Source of the DNA: Paulinella micropora | Taxonomy: Eukaryota; Cercozoa; Imbricatea; Euglyphida | DNA length: 29,215 nucleotides | NCBI GenBank assembly: GCA_009731375.1 | Contig: BJOX01000024.1 | Span: 206,059 to 235,273 of the forward strand | Reading direction: 5' to 3' | In this document: positions 1 to 12,371 of the stretch, piece after piece | Layout: every line of letters starts with the position of its first letter | Position numbering within the stretch: the stretch's first letter is position 1 | Notes under the pieces: model-generated | What the model was told of the DNA's origin: nothing | What the model saw: only the letters and a program-made list of their open reading frames with translations | Database searches by the model: none | Position numbers and translations under genes: made by a program

Positions 1-880
<880 letters not shown>

Positions 881-892
881 GTTTTCTGTTTG

Positions 893-918
893 CTTACCTT
901 TACCCATTGCTCATTTTC

Positions 919-921
<3 letters not shown>
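893..921 (-). repeat. Donor-side echo of the exon at 1120-1145
   Basis: The island repeats ATCGAAAATGAGCAATGGG and the GTAAGC donor exactly, but the acceptor side is CTATCTAT repeat. Confidence 0.75.
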
Positions 922-949
<28 letters not shown>

Positions 950-1026
950 GGATAGATAGATAGATGGATAGATAGATAGATGGATGGATTGATGGATGGA
1001 TGGATGGATGGATAGATGTATGGATG

Positions 1027-1082
<56 letters not shown>

Positions 1083-1320
1083 GATAGACAGATGAATACA
1101 TATTTATATGTTTGCTTACCTTTACCCATTGCTCATTTTCGATAGCTGTAGTTGTAGCGAAAGAAGAAGAAAGAGAAGAAGAAGAAGAAGAAGAAGAAGA
1201 AGAAGAAGAAGAAGAAGAAGAAGAAGAAGAAGAGGAAGAGGAGGAGGAGGAAGAAGAAGAAGAAGAAGAAGAAGAAGAAGAAGGAGAAGGAGAAGGAGAA
1301 TCGGAAATAAGCCGTTTACG
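922..1320. repeat. GATA/GGAT and GAA microsatellites
   Basis: GATA with GGAT blocks runs to 1090; GAA with GGA variants runs 1165-1300. The candidate exon at 1120 lies between them. Confidence 0.9.
1120..1145 (-). CDS. Candidate 26-nt exon: IENEQWVK
   Basis: Minus strand: a GAA/TTC tract and ctacaactacag precede 26 nt that end GTAAAG|GTAAGC, the most canonical donor in the window. Only one frame is open, reading IENEQWVK from phase 1 to phase 0. A copy keeping the last 22 bases plus the same donor lies just downstream at 893-921, with its acceptor side replaced by CTAT repeat; this is the arrangement seen at the other exons. It would be the last exon of the gene inside the window. Confidence 0.55.
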
Positions 1321-1334
1321 GGTGTTCGTCTTGC
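1320..1334 (-). CDS. Possible 15-nt microexon
   Basis: On the minus strand, ttttgtctgtgattag is a good pyrimidine/AG acceptor. It is followed by 15 nt and then GTAAAC. In phase 1 it reads KTNT plus C, which would join exon 17 as [10 protein letters not shown] diverged copy with the same layout is at 1575-1632, and a fragment is at 2480-2515. Evidence is only splice-site shape and phase. Confidence 0.25.
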
Positions 1335-1352
1335 CTAATCACAGACAAAACG

Positions 1353-1381
1353 TATCAATCTCTCTCTCCATCCATCCATCC

Positions 1382-1444
<63 letters not shown>

Positions 1445-1477
1445 CATCCATCCATCCAACCATCCATCTATCTATCC

Positions 1478-1547
<70 letters not shown>

Positions 1548-1630
1548 AAGCAATGAAAAAGAGATCGAGAGGGAGAATCGGAAATAAAAAAATTGACGGG
1601 TGTAAGTCTTGACTAATTACAGACAAAACG

Positions 1631-1727
<97 letters not shown>
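1353..1727. repeat. CTAT/CATC microsatellite with a duplicated island
   Basis: CTAT tracts flank an 80-base island (1550-1632) that repeats the possible microexon region at 1300-1352. Confidence 0.85.
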
Positions 1728-1728
<1 letters not shown>

Positions 1729-2229
1729 CTTGAGGTGTCACTGACCCTCCCTTGGGCTTGGTTTTGAAATAGGTGACATCTGTCGACAGACAGAGAATTA
1801 AGGGGATGATGTGGGTGTGCTGGGCCCGTGGTGGGGTGCCTTATGTGTGCCTAGCCATACGCCTATAAGTCACATGCCGAAATAGCGACGGGAAGCACAA
1901 TCCTGTTCCCTCAGGGTGCCCTTTCTCGCTTGTTGAGCCCGGAATAAAACCCACAGTGCTCTGTCGGTTTATACTAGACTGTCGAACAGTCTCGAAACTC
2001 CATCTGCTTACTGGGTCCTCTGTAATGGAGGTGGGAGCTCGTTCTGCAAGGGGCCCTTATGGAACGAGCCCTGGCCCCGCCTGGTACTAGGGAGATTTGG
2101 TATTGCCTGTATGAGTCCCTTCCGTGCAAACATCACGGCTTAGCTGGGCATCGGGTCAATACTTTACCCACAGACTTCCTTGGTTGACGAAATCAGAAGC
2201 TCCTTTTTTCTGACATTAGTCGATATCTC
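1728..2229 (+). mobile_element. Dispersed repeat, copy 1
   Basis: About 500 unique bases are nearly identical to 17335-17819 (for example ATACGCCTATAAGTCACATG). It contains an AATAAA and ends CTTTTTTCTGACATTAGTCG just before a CTAT tract. The left terminal repeat seen in copy 2 is missing. Confidence 0.7.
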
Positions 2230-2582
<353 letters not shown>

Positions 2583-2584
<2 letters not shown>

Positions 2585-2804
2585 GGAGTGTTGACTGTGA
2601 TGTATTTAAGGGTAACACCTGATGATAAAAACTAAGTCACGCTTGTTTATCAGAGCTCCAGCCCAATGGCCTTACGGCGTTAAACTGTGATGCCAACTCA
2701 AAACCATTTGGTGGATGATGCTGGGGAGAAGGGTCGTTGGGCGCCTGTCGAAGATCTTAAACTCCGCTATGCCGGTTGATAGCCCGTGGACCCAGCGGAT
2801 ACCA
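2583..2804 (+). mobile_element. Dispersed repeat bordered by ATT tract, copy 1
   Basis: The sequence from AGTGTTGACTGTGATG to CAGCGGATACCA is about 85 percent identical by eye to 27015-27187. An ATT tract precedes it, which would be a 3' tail if the element reads on the minus strand. It runs into the gap 2805-3270. Confidence 0.6.
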
Positions 2805-3270
2805 NNNNNNNNNNNNNNNNNNNNNNNNNNNNNNNNNNNNNNNNNNNNNNNNNNNNNNNNNNNNNNNNNNNNNNNNNNNNNNNNNNNNNNNNNNNNNNNN
2901 NNNNNNNNNNNNNNNNNNNNNNNNNNNNNNNNNNNNNNNNNNNNNNNNNNNNNNNNNNNNNNNNNNNNNNNNNNNNNNNNNNNNNNNNNNNNNNNNNNNN
3001 NNNNNNNNNNNNNNNNNNNNNNNNNNNNNNNNNNNNNNNNNNNNNNNNNNNNNNNNNNNNNNNNNNNNNNNNNNNNNNNNNNNNNNNNNNNNNNNNNNNN
3101 NNNNNNNNNNNNNNNNNNNNNNNNNNNNNNNNNNNNNNNNNNNNNNNNNNNNNNNNNNNNNNNNNNNNNNNNNNNNNNNNNNNNNNNNNNNNNNNNNNNN
3201 NNNNNNNNNNNNNNNNNNNNNNNNNNNNNNNNNNNNNNNNNNNNNNNNNNNNNNNNNNNNNNNNNNNNNN
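2805..3270. other. Assembly gap
   Basis: 466 N bases with ATT repeat on the right side. Confidence 1.
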
Positions 3271-3332
<62 letters not shown>

Positions 3333-3371
3333 GATTATTATGATTATTATGATGATTATGATTATTATTAC

Positions 3372-3431
<60 letters not shown>

Positions 3432-3673
3432 GGACACCGTGATAGCCCAGTGGTCAAGTTCTACCATCTGGGCCCTGTCGCCAGTTCGATTCCCGTCGGT
3501 GCCACCAGTATTTTCATTGAACATACCGGTCCGTCTGGAAGTGTTGGAACTGCCCGTGCGGGGGTGTCATTAGAGCCTATCGTCAATTCTTCGTACTCCC
3601 CTCACGGGTGAGACGATGGAGGCGCATGTGCAGATTTGCATCAGCCATTGACAGAGAAGCACTATTATTATTA

Positions 3674-3752
<79 letters not shown>

Positions 3753-3753
3753 G

Positions 3754-3850
<97 letters not shown>
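3271..3850. repeat. ATT microsatellites around the SINE
   Basis: ATT with a few ATG units before 3431 and again from 3663 to 3850. Confidence 0.9.
3432..3662 (+). mobile_element. tRNA-derived SINE with ATT tail
   Basis: The first ~75 bases look like a tRNA. TAGCCCAGTGG fits the RNA polymerase III A box and GTTCGATTC fits the B box; GGACACC..GGTGCCACCA pair at the acceptor stem with two mismatches. An unrelated ~155-base body follows and then an ATT microsatellite (3663-3850), as in SINEs that end in simple repeats. The mismatched stem and attached body argue against a working tRNA gene. Confidence 0.65.
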
Positions 3851-3851
<1 letters not shown>

Positions 3852-3860
3852 CGTATCTAC

Positions 3861-3878
3861 CTCTTCTGCTTTTCCTGT
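3861..3878 (-). CDS. Possible microexon with inverted copies nearby
   Basis: An island reads ttgag then an 18-nt stretch ending GAAGAG|GTAGAT. The surrounding frame DFETGKAEE is protein-like, but acceptor choice (ttgag or gacag) and phase are unsettled. Related islands occur at 3961-4000, 4110-4160, 4350-4400 and 4920-4955, and in the opposite orientation at 5927-5994. In those copies the GTAGAT border is ATAGAT, so only this copy has a donor at that place. Confidence 0.25.
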
Positions 3879-3899
3879 CTCAAAGTCGGTCATGTATAT

Positions 3900-4400
3900 G
3901 TGTATGAATGTGTATGTATGTGTGTATGTAATATCTATGTACCAGTAGAGATACTTATTGTATCTATCTCTTGTGCCTTTTCCCCTCTCAACATCGTCAT
4001 GTATATTATGTATCTTATGTATGTATGTATGTATGTGATGTATGTATCTATGTATGTATGTGTGTATGTATCTATGTATGTATCTATGTATGTGTACCTA
4101 TTAGAGATGCTATTGTATCTATCTCTTCTGCCTTTTCCCCCTCTCAACATCGTCATGTATATTATGTGTCTTATGTATGTATGTATGTATATATGTATGT
4201 AATGTATGTAATGTATGTATGTATGTATGTATGTATGTATGTATCTATGTATGTATGTAGCTATGTATGTATCTATGTACGTATGTATGTATGTACGTAT
4301 GTATGTATGTATGTATGTATGTATGTAGGTATGTGTAACTAGTAGAGATGCTATTGTATCTATCTCTTCTGCGTTTTCCCCCTCTCAACATCGTCATGTA
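3900..4400 (+). repeat. Array of a CTCTTCTGCCTTTTCCCC island in GTAT repeat
   Basis: Three copies of a ~55-base unit (from TAGAGATGC... through CTCAACATCGTCATG) are separated by GTAT/GTATC repeats of 80-170 bases. A diverged copy is at 4920-4955 and an inverted copy is at 5927-5994. They are related to the possible microexon at 3861. Confidence 0.6.
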
Positions 4401-4528
4401 TGTATGTATGTATGTATGTATGTATTTTTTTTTTGTTTTTTTTTTTTTGGCAAATATGATAGTACAATGTATGTATGTATGTATGTATGTATGTATGTAC
4501 ATATATATGTATGTAGGTATGTATACCC

Positions 4529-4614
4529 AGGATAGATTCTATCGCAACCAGGTATTCTGTTTTTTTTTCCCCACTGATGTATGTATGTATGTATATATGT
4601 ATGTATGTATGTAT

Positions 4615-4698
<84 letters not shown>

Positions 4699-5053
4699 NN
4701 NNNNNNNNGGATAGATTCTATCGCATCAAGGTATTCTGTCTTTTTCCACTGATCATCGCGTTCCGACAGACCCAGCTCGAGAGCAACTATATGCATATAC
4801 ACAGATACACTCAAACATGATTGCATACCTACCTATCTACGTATACCTACCTACCTACATACAAACCTACCTACCCACCTATCTACCTATCTATCTATCT
4901 ACCTACCTACCTATCTAACTATTGTATCTAATTCTTCAGCTTTTCCCCTCGCATCATACATACATACGTACATACATACATACCTACATAGATACATCCA
5001 TACATACATACATCATCGTGCTCCGACACGCCCCAGCTCGAGAGCAACTATAT
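4529..5053 (-). repeat. Echoes of exon 15 on both sides
   Basis: A donor-side copy (4529-4575, poly-T expanded inside) lies downstream of exon 15 and an acceptor-side copy (5013-5053, keeping atatag and the first ~30 bases) lies upstream. Between 4795 and 5175 the rest is CTAC/GTAG repeat in two opposite orientations. Confidence 0.65.
4709..4786 (-). CDS. Exon 15 (3' end in gap): charged segment
   Basis: After tgcatatag the exon reads ALELGLSERDDQWKKTEYLD then AIESI, and runs into a 10-base N gap beside a long poly-T. With G from exon 14 the first codon is Val, in phase. A partial copy at 4529-4575 continues past the same point to a CTGG|GTATAC donor, which suggests the true end lies a few bases inside the gap. 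An acceptor-side copy is at 5013-5053. The sequence has balanced codon content and no stops and looks coding. I do not recognise the domain; helix is likely. Confidence 0.6.
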
Positions 5054-5059
5054 GTAAGT

Positions 5060-5926
<867 letters not shown>

Positions 5927-5994
5927 TGACGATGTTGAGAGGGGAAAAGGCAGAAGAGATAGATACATTAGAATCTCTACTAGGTACACATACA

Positions 5995-6114
5995 TAGATA
6001 CATACATAGATAAATACATAGATACATACATAGATACATAGATACATACATAGATACATAGATACATACATACATACATATATACATATATACATACATA
6101 CACTAATAACTGAC
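5995..6114. repeat. ATAC/ATAG repeat at the donor of exon 14
   Basis: Imperfect ATACATAG units that would start the intron after exon 14. Confidence 0.85.
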
Positions 6115-6353
6115 CCACGTCGGCGGCCGCCCCGATGTCCGCCACAAAGATGTTGCGCGGGCGTAACGGTGGAGATGATTGAGAGGGGGACTGGTGCTGT
6201 GGTGGTTGTGCACTTCCTCCACTTCTTCCGCCGTTTCCTCCTCCTGCTCCTCCGGAGGAAGCGTTACTACCGTTACTACCGTTACTACTTCCGCTACTGA
6301 CCGCGCCGGCCCGGCCCGCAGGGTAAGCACCGGTTAAGCTTGGGCTGCCACTA
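6115..6353 (-). CDS. Exon 14: Ser/Gly/Asn-rich low-complexity region
   Basis: This 239-nt exon follows ctatcttag. It encodes [20 protein letters not shown], a Gly/Ser/Asn run, then [20 protein letters not shown] and [11 protein letters not shown]. The composition is GC-rich and unlike the surrounding repeats. The internal GTTACTACC triplets encode an SNG repeat that could vary in length. The donor is G|GTCAGT (exon end 6115) or GAC|GTGGGT (end 6119); the first matches the phase of exon 15. The 5' phase fits exon 13. Four degraded acceptor-side islands lie upstream (6.51-6.86 kb). No enzyme domain is visible; it is likely a disordered linker. Confidence 0.65.
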
Positions 6354-6476
6354 CTAAGATAGGTAGATAGATGTACAAATATACATATATATATATATAC
6401 ATACATACATACATAATATGCATATATATACATATAATACAATATAATATATATATATAGATTTGTGTGTATATGT

Positions 6477-6518
<42 letters not shown>

Positions 6519-6522
<4 letters not shown>

Positions 6523-6666
6523 CACGCGACGAGTAAGCGCCGGTTTACGTTGCACTGGTAACTACTATAAACATACATACATTATTTAAAAAAAAAAAAA
6601 AAACATACATATCTACATATATCCATACATACAAAAATAGACCCGGCTTGGAAAACCAAGTGCCGG

Positions 6667-6710
<44 letters not shown>

Positions 6711-6864
6711 AATATATGTATGTATGTATATATATATATATACAGAAATAGCCCCGGCTTGGAAAACCAAGTGTCCGTTGTATATATATATATATATATA
6801 TATACATATATTTTATATATGTAGAAATAGCCCCGGCTTGGAAAACCAAGCGCCGGTTGAGTAT
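6519..6864 (-). repeat. Degraded acceptor-side echoes of exon 14 in AT repeat
   Basis: Islands at 6519-6570, 6638-6672, 6743-6782 and 6825-6864 share AACCGGCGCTTGG-type cores that resemble AACCGGTGCTTACC near the start of exon 14. The last three are almost identical to each other and are separated by AT/TATG repeats. Homology to exon 14 is partial. Confidence 0.5.
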
Positions 6865-6942
6865 ATATATATGCATAGGCCATGGAAGAACTGTATATAC
6901 ATAATAGATACATAACATGCATGCATGCAGACATAACATACA

Positions 6943-6976
<34 letters not shown>

Positions 6977-7021
6977 CATACATACATACATACATACATA
7001 CATACATACATACATACATAC

Positions 7022-7612
7022 TTTTGTGGGGTAGGAAAGATAGCGACAAGAACGGTACATACATACATACATACATACATACATACATACATACATGCAT
7101 ACATACATACATACATTACATGCATACTTTTGTGGGGTAGGAAAGATGGCGAAGGCTTTGCATGACATACATACATTACATACATCACATACATACATAC
7201 ATACACATACATACATACATACATACATACATGCATACATACATACATACATACATACATACATACAGACATACATACATACATTACATGCATACTTTTG
7301 TGGGGTAGGAAACATGGCGAAGGCTTTGCATTACATACATACATTACATACATTACATACATACATACATACATACATTCATACATACATACATTACATG
7401 CATACTTTTGTGGGGTAGGAAAGATGGAGAAAAGAACGGTACATACATACATACATACATACATACATTACATGCATACTTTTTGTGGGGTAGGAAACAT
7501 GGCGAAGGCTTTGCATTACATACATACATTACATACATTACATACATACATACATACATACATACATTACATGCATACTTTTGTGGGGTAGGAAAGATGG
7601 AGAAAAGAACGG
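7022..7612 (-). repeat. Six donor-side echoes of exon 13
   Basis: Six islands contain the last 20-35 bases of exon 13 plus its GTATGC donor (plus-strand core CATACTTTTGTGGGGTAGGA). They are spaced by ATAC/TTACATAC repeat. Two variants alternate (ending GGCGAAGGC or GGAGAAAAGAACGG), which points to duplication of larger units. Confidence 0.8.
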
Positions 7613-7644
7613 TACATACATACATAGATACATACATACATTAC

Positions 7645-7686
<42 letters not shown>

Positions 7687-7712
7687 GTAGATAGATAGAT
7701 AGATAGGCATAC

Positions 7713-7839
7713 TTTTGTGGGGTAGAAAAGATGGCGATGGTTTTGGAGGCAGGTGAGCTGCTGGGTGGCGAGGTGGGTCTCACTTTCCTATCCACCTTGC
7801 CCAGTTGAAAGCGAGAGGGTGTCAATCTCATCACACTGC
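7713..7839 (-). CDS. Exon 13: basic then Ser/Pro-rich linker
   Basis: This 127-nt exon starts after cttacatag and ends CCACAAAA|GTATGC. Only one frame is open. It gives [20 protein letters not shown], then a proline/serine run (PTSPPSSSPAS) and KTIAIFSTPQ. It ends in phase 2, and exon 14 starts with the single T needed to complete Asn. It looks like the disordered, phosphorylatable tail common after RhoGAP domains. It has the most echoes: four long and six short acceptor-side copies at 7869-9222, and six donor-side copies at 7022-7612. The start phase (1) does not match exon 11. Confidence 0.7.
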
Positions 7840-7868
7840 CTATGTAAGTATGTATGTATGTTTTGAAC

Positions 7869-8008
7869 ATCTATCCACCTTGCCCAGTTGAAAGCGAGAG
7901 GGTGTCAATCTCATCACACTGCCTATGCAAGTATGTATATATGTTTTGAACATCTATCCAACTTGCCCAGTTGAAAGCGAGAGGGTGTCAATCTCATCAC
8001 ACTGCCTA

Positions 8009-8044
<36 letters not shown>

Positions 8045-8166
8045 TGTATGTATGTGTGTATGTATGCATGTATGTTTTGAACATCTATCCAACTTGGCCA
8101 GTTGAAAGCGAGAGGGTGTCAATCTCATCACACTGCCTATGTAAGTAAGTAAGTAAGTAAGTAAGC

Positions 8167-8223
<57 letters not shown>

Positions 8224-8318
8224 TGTCTGTATGTATGTATGTATGTATGTATGTTTTGAACATCTATCCAACTTGGCCAGTTGAAAGCGAGAGGGTGTCA
8301 ATCTCATCACACTGCCTA

Positions 8319-8368
<50 letters not shown>

Positions 8369-9134
8369 GAAGTAAGTAAGGAAGTAAGGAAGTAAGTAAG
8401 GAAGTAAGTAAGTAAGTATGTAAGTATGTATGTATGTATGTTTTGAACATCTATCCCACTAGGCTAGCTTGTAGCGTATGTATGTATGTATGTATGTATG
8501 TCTTGAACATCTATGGCGTCAGTCTCATCACACTGCCTATGTATGTATGTATGTATGAAATGTATGTATGTATGCAATGTATGTATGTATGTATGCATGT
8601 ATGTATGTATGTATGTATGTATGTAATGTATGTATGTATGTATGTATGTATGTATGTCTTGAACATCTATGGCGTCAATCTCATCACACTACCTATGTAT
8701 GTATGTATGTATGTAATGTATGGATGTATGTATGTATGTAATGTATGTATGTATGTATGTATGTATGTATGCATGTATGTATGTATGTCTTGAACATCTA
8801 TGGCGTCAATCTCATCACACTACCTATGTATGTATGTATGTATGTAATGTATGTATGTATGTATGTAATGTATGTAATGTATGTATGTATGTATGTATGT
8901 ATGTATGTATGCATGTATGTATCTATGTCTTGAACATCTATGGCGTTAATCTCATCACACTACCTATGTATGTATGTATGTATGTAATGTATGTATGTAT
9001 GTATGTAATGTATGTATGTATGTATGTATGTATGTATGTATGTCTTGAACATCGATGGCGTCAGTCTCATCACACTACCTATGTATGTATGTATGTAATG
9101 TATGTATGTTATGTATGTATGTATGTAATGTATG

Positions 9135-9165
<31 letters not shown>

Positions 9166-9222
9166 TGTATGCATGTATGTCTTGAACATCTATGGCGTCA
9201 ATCTCATCACACTACCTATGTA
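7869..9222 (-). repeat. Ten acceptor-side echoes of exon 13
   Basis: Four long copies (7869-7926, 7950-8013, 8088-8145 and 8260-8321) keep the acceptor catag and about 50 bases of exon 13, then break into GTTTTGAACAT filler. Six short copies (8501, 8657, 8789, 8928, 9043 and 9179) keep the acceptor and ~25 bases with the same filler (TCTTGAACAT). Spacers change from GTAA in the long copies to GTAT in the short ones. Confidence 0.82.
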
Positions 9223-9265
9223 TGTATGTATGCAATGTATGTATGTATGTATGTATGTCTGTATG

Positions 9266-9323
<58 letters not shown>

Positions 9324-9404
9324 ACCCTACCCACCTATCTATCTATCTACCTATCTACCCATCTATCTATCTATCTATCTGTCTATCTATCTATCTATCT
9401 ATCC

Positions 9405-9457
<53 letters not shown>

Positions 9458-9458
9458 C

Positions 9459-9509
9459 CTCTATCGGATGAGGGCGGGAAGAGAGTCTCAGGAGCTGGGT
9501 AGAGAGAGG
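9459..9509 (-). CDS. Exon 12 (tentative): Ser/Pro linker
   Basis: A 51-nt stretch lies between a possible acceptor tggtgtgttag and donor GAG|GTAGAT. The stronger-looking internal acceptor ctctctacccag is not kept in the three upstream copies, whereas the tag is. Read in phase 1 it gives [16 protein letters not shown]; in phase 0 it gives [17 protein letters not shown]. Phase 1 would join exon 13 correctly but not exon 11 as drawn; phase 0 does the reverse. Three partial copies (9558-9588, 9660-9706 and 9823-9868), all on the acceptor side, fit the pattern seen at the firm exons. No domain is recognisable. Confidence 0.4.
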
Positions 9510-9525
9510 CTAACACACCATAAAC

Positions 9526-9557
<32 letters not shown>

Positions 9558-9566
<9 letters not shown>

Positions 9567-9585
9567 CAGAGTCTCAGGGGCAGGG

Positions 9586-9620
<35 letters not shown>

Positions 9621-9708
9621 TTAGATAGATAGATAGATAGATAGTTAGATAGATAGATAGAGTCTCGGGAGCAGGGTAGAGAGAGGCTAACACAAAATAA
9701 ACATAGGC

Positions 9709-9759
<51 letters not shown>

Positions 9760-9864
9760 GAGATAGATAGATAGGTAGGTAGGTAGGTAGGTAGGTAGGT
9801 AGATAGATAGATAGATAGATAGAGTCTCGGGAGCAGGGTAGAGAGAGGCTAGCACACCATAAAC

Positions 9865-9868
<4 letters not shown>
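9558..9868 (-). repeat. Three acceptor-side echoes of exon 12
   Basis: Copies at 9558-9588, 9660-9706 and 9823-9868 share GAGTCTCGGGAGCAGGGTAG with GATA repeat between them. They break before the CCCGCCCTCATCC part of the exon. Confidence 0.65.
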
Positions 9869-9916
<48 letters not shown>

Positions 9917-9990
9917 GTAGGTAGGTAGGTAGGTAGGTAGATAGATAGATAGATAGATAGATAGATTTCTGGATAGATAAATAGATAGAC

Positions 9991-10031
<41 letters not shown>

Positions 10032-10205
10032 TATAGATAGAATGAATACCTGAAGATTGATAAGGAGTGTTAATCCTGAAGTCTAAAGGCGGTGCATGTC
10101 TGTACCAACGCGACTGAAGAAGATATATATGTATATATATATGTATATATATATATATATTTGTGGTGGTGGGGGGGGGGGGGGGGGGGCNNNNNNNNNN
10201 TTGAT

Positions 10206-10240
<35 letters not shown>

Positions 10241-10241
10241 A

Positions 10242-10273
<32 letters not shown>

Positions 10274-10291
10274 GTATAACGAACAAACAAA

Positions 10292-10400
10292 CCTGTGGTT
10301 TCTGGAATATGTTCATGCATACACACGCACATACATACAAACATACATACATACATACATAATTCCGGGAAGTAGCGAATGAGGGCAGCCATGACGAACA
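10292..10400 (-). repeat. Split copy of exon 11
   Basis: The middle of exon 11 ([12 protein letters not shown]) at 10369-10400 and its end (FQKPQ with CACAG|GTTTGT) at 10292-10318 are parted by about 50 bases of ATAC repeat. It looks like a former full copy broken by a microsatellite in its centre. Its own acceptor is absent; AAC repeat abuts instead. Confidence 0.65.
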
Positions 10401-10947
10401 ACGACGACGACGACAACAACAACAAACAACAACAAACAACAACAAACAACAACAATAACAAGAAACAACAAGAAACAACAAGAAACAACAAAGAACAAAG
10501 AATAACAACCACAACAAACAACACACAACAACAAGAAACAACAACAAACAAACAACAATAACAAGAACAACAAACAACAACAACAAACAACAAACAACAA
10601 ACAACAAAGAATAACAACCACAACAAACAACACACAACAACAACAACAAACAACAAACAACAATAACAAGAACAACGAACAACAAGCAGCAGCAACAACA
10701 ACAACAATAACAACAAACAACAACAACAACAACAACAAACAACAACAAACAACAACAAACAACAACAAACAACAACAACAAACAACAATAACAAACAACA
10801 ACCACAACAAACAACAATAACAAGCAACAACACGCAACAACAAACAACAAACAACAACAAACAACAACAACAACAAGAACAACTAACAACAACCAACAAC
10901 AACCAACAAGCAACAACAAACAACAACAAACAACAACAAGCAGCAAC

Positions 10948-11001
<54 letters not shown>

Positions 11002-11025
11002 CGATAGATAGATAGATAGGTAGAT

Positions 11026-11060
<35 letters not shown>

Positions 11061-11210
11061 CAGATAAGAAAAACAAAAGAACAATAACAACAAGAACAAG
11101 CAACAAGCAATAAGCAACAAACAACAAGCAACAAACAACAAGCAACAAACAACAAACAACAACAACAAGAAAGCAACAGCAACAACAAAAATACATACAT
11201 ACATACATAC
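10393..11210. repeat. AAC-rich imperfect repeat
   Basis: About 800 bases of AAC/AACA/AAGAAC units, broken by one GATA tract (11004-11066). It is the only long AAC tract in the window and sits directly downstream of exon 11. Confidence 0.9.
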
Positions 11211-11219
11211 ATAGATGAC

Positions 11220-11273
11220 CTGTGGTTCTTGGAATACTTGAGGGAAGTAGCGAATAAGGGCGACCATCACCAC
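11220..11273 (-). CDS. Exon 11: last helix of the RhoGAP domain
   Basis: This 54-nt exon is the only full copy among a dozen partial ones. It starts after gtacaag and ends CCACAG|GTCATC. In the frame set by exon 10 it reads [18 protein letters not shown], like the final ..vv..LI..f..iF helix of RhoGAP domains. Partial copies read [10 protein letters not shown]. In the copy at 10.37 kb the differences fall at third codon positions of this frame (CTT/CTC, ATC/ATT), which also supports it. The rival frame ([12 protein letters not shown]...) is open and would match exon 13 in phase, but conflicts with exon 10. The donor may instead lie a few bases on, in the GTAT repeat. Confidence 0.7.
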
Positions 11274-11376
11274 CTTGTACAATATGTATGTATGTATGTA
11301 TATATGTATGCACGTATGTATGTATGTATGTATGTATGTATGTACGTATATGTATGTATGTATATATACAGGTATG

Positions 11377-11410
<34 letters not shown>

Positions 11411-11412
<2 letters not shown>

Positions 11413-11452
11413 GGGAAGTAGCGGATAAGGGCAGCCATCACCACCTTGTCCA

Positions 11453-11483
<31 letters not shown>

Positions 11484-11719
11484 TGTACGTATGCATGTAT
11501 GTACGTACGTATGTATGTATGTATGTATGTATGTATGTATGTATGTATGTATTTACGAAGTAGCGAATAAGGGCAGCCATCACCACCTTGTCCAATATGT
11601 ATGTATGTATGTATGTATGCATGTATGCATGTATGTATGTATGCATGTATATATGTATGTATGTATGTGTGTATGTAAAGGGAAGTAGCGGATAAGGGCA
11701 GCCATCACAACCTTGTCCA

Positions 11720-11750
<31 letters not shown>

Positions 11751-11808
11751 TGCATGTATGCATGTATGTATGTATGTATGTATGTATATATACAGGTATG
11801 TATGTATG

Positions 11809-11839
<31 letters not shown>

Positions 11840-12077
11840 TGTATGTAATGTATGTAATGTATGAAAAGGGAAGTAGCGGATAAGGGCAGCCATCACCACC
11901 TTGTCCAATATGTATGTATGTATGTATGCATGTATGTATGTATGTATGTATGTATGTATGTATGTATGTATGTACGTATGTATGTATATATGTATGTATG
12001 TATGCATGTATGTATGTATGTATGTTATGTATGTAAAGGGAAGTAGCGGATAAGGGCAGCCATCACCACCTTGTCCA

Positions 12078-12108
<31 letters not shown>

Positions 12109-12191
12109 TGTATGCATGTATGTACGTATGTATGTATGTATGTATGTATTTACGAAGTAGCGGATAAGGGCAGCCATCACCACCTTGTCCA

Positions 12192-12222
<31 letters not shown>

Positions 12223-12340
12223 CGTACGTACGTACGTATGTATGTATGTATGTATGTATGTATGTATGTATGTATGTATTTATGTATGTATATATGTAAA
12301 GGGAAGTAGCGAATAAGGGCAGCCATCACCACCTTTTCCA

Positions 12341-12371
<31 letters not shown>

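Larger units (their letters stand above)
9250..10180. repeat. CT, CTAT and GATA microsatellites around exon 12
   Basis: A CT run at 9269-9320, CTAT to 9456, GATA/GGTA 9525-10040, a 60-base unique piece (10040-10120), then an AT repeat and a run of about 19 G before a 10-base gap. Confidence 0.9.

Noticed and set aside
3432-3507. Functional tRNA gene
   Set aside because: Acceptor stem mismatches, an unclear anticodon arm and a non-tRNA body joined to an ATT tail point to a SINE.
3751-3950. Coding poly-Tyr, poly-Ile, poly-Glu or poly-Asp tracts
   Set aside because: They are triplet microsatellites with no splice signals or supporting flanking frame.
4618-4698. Poly-T as a terminator or poly-A tail of a processed gene
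   Set aside because: It lies inside a partly copied island beside an N gap, and the length may be an assembly product.
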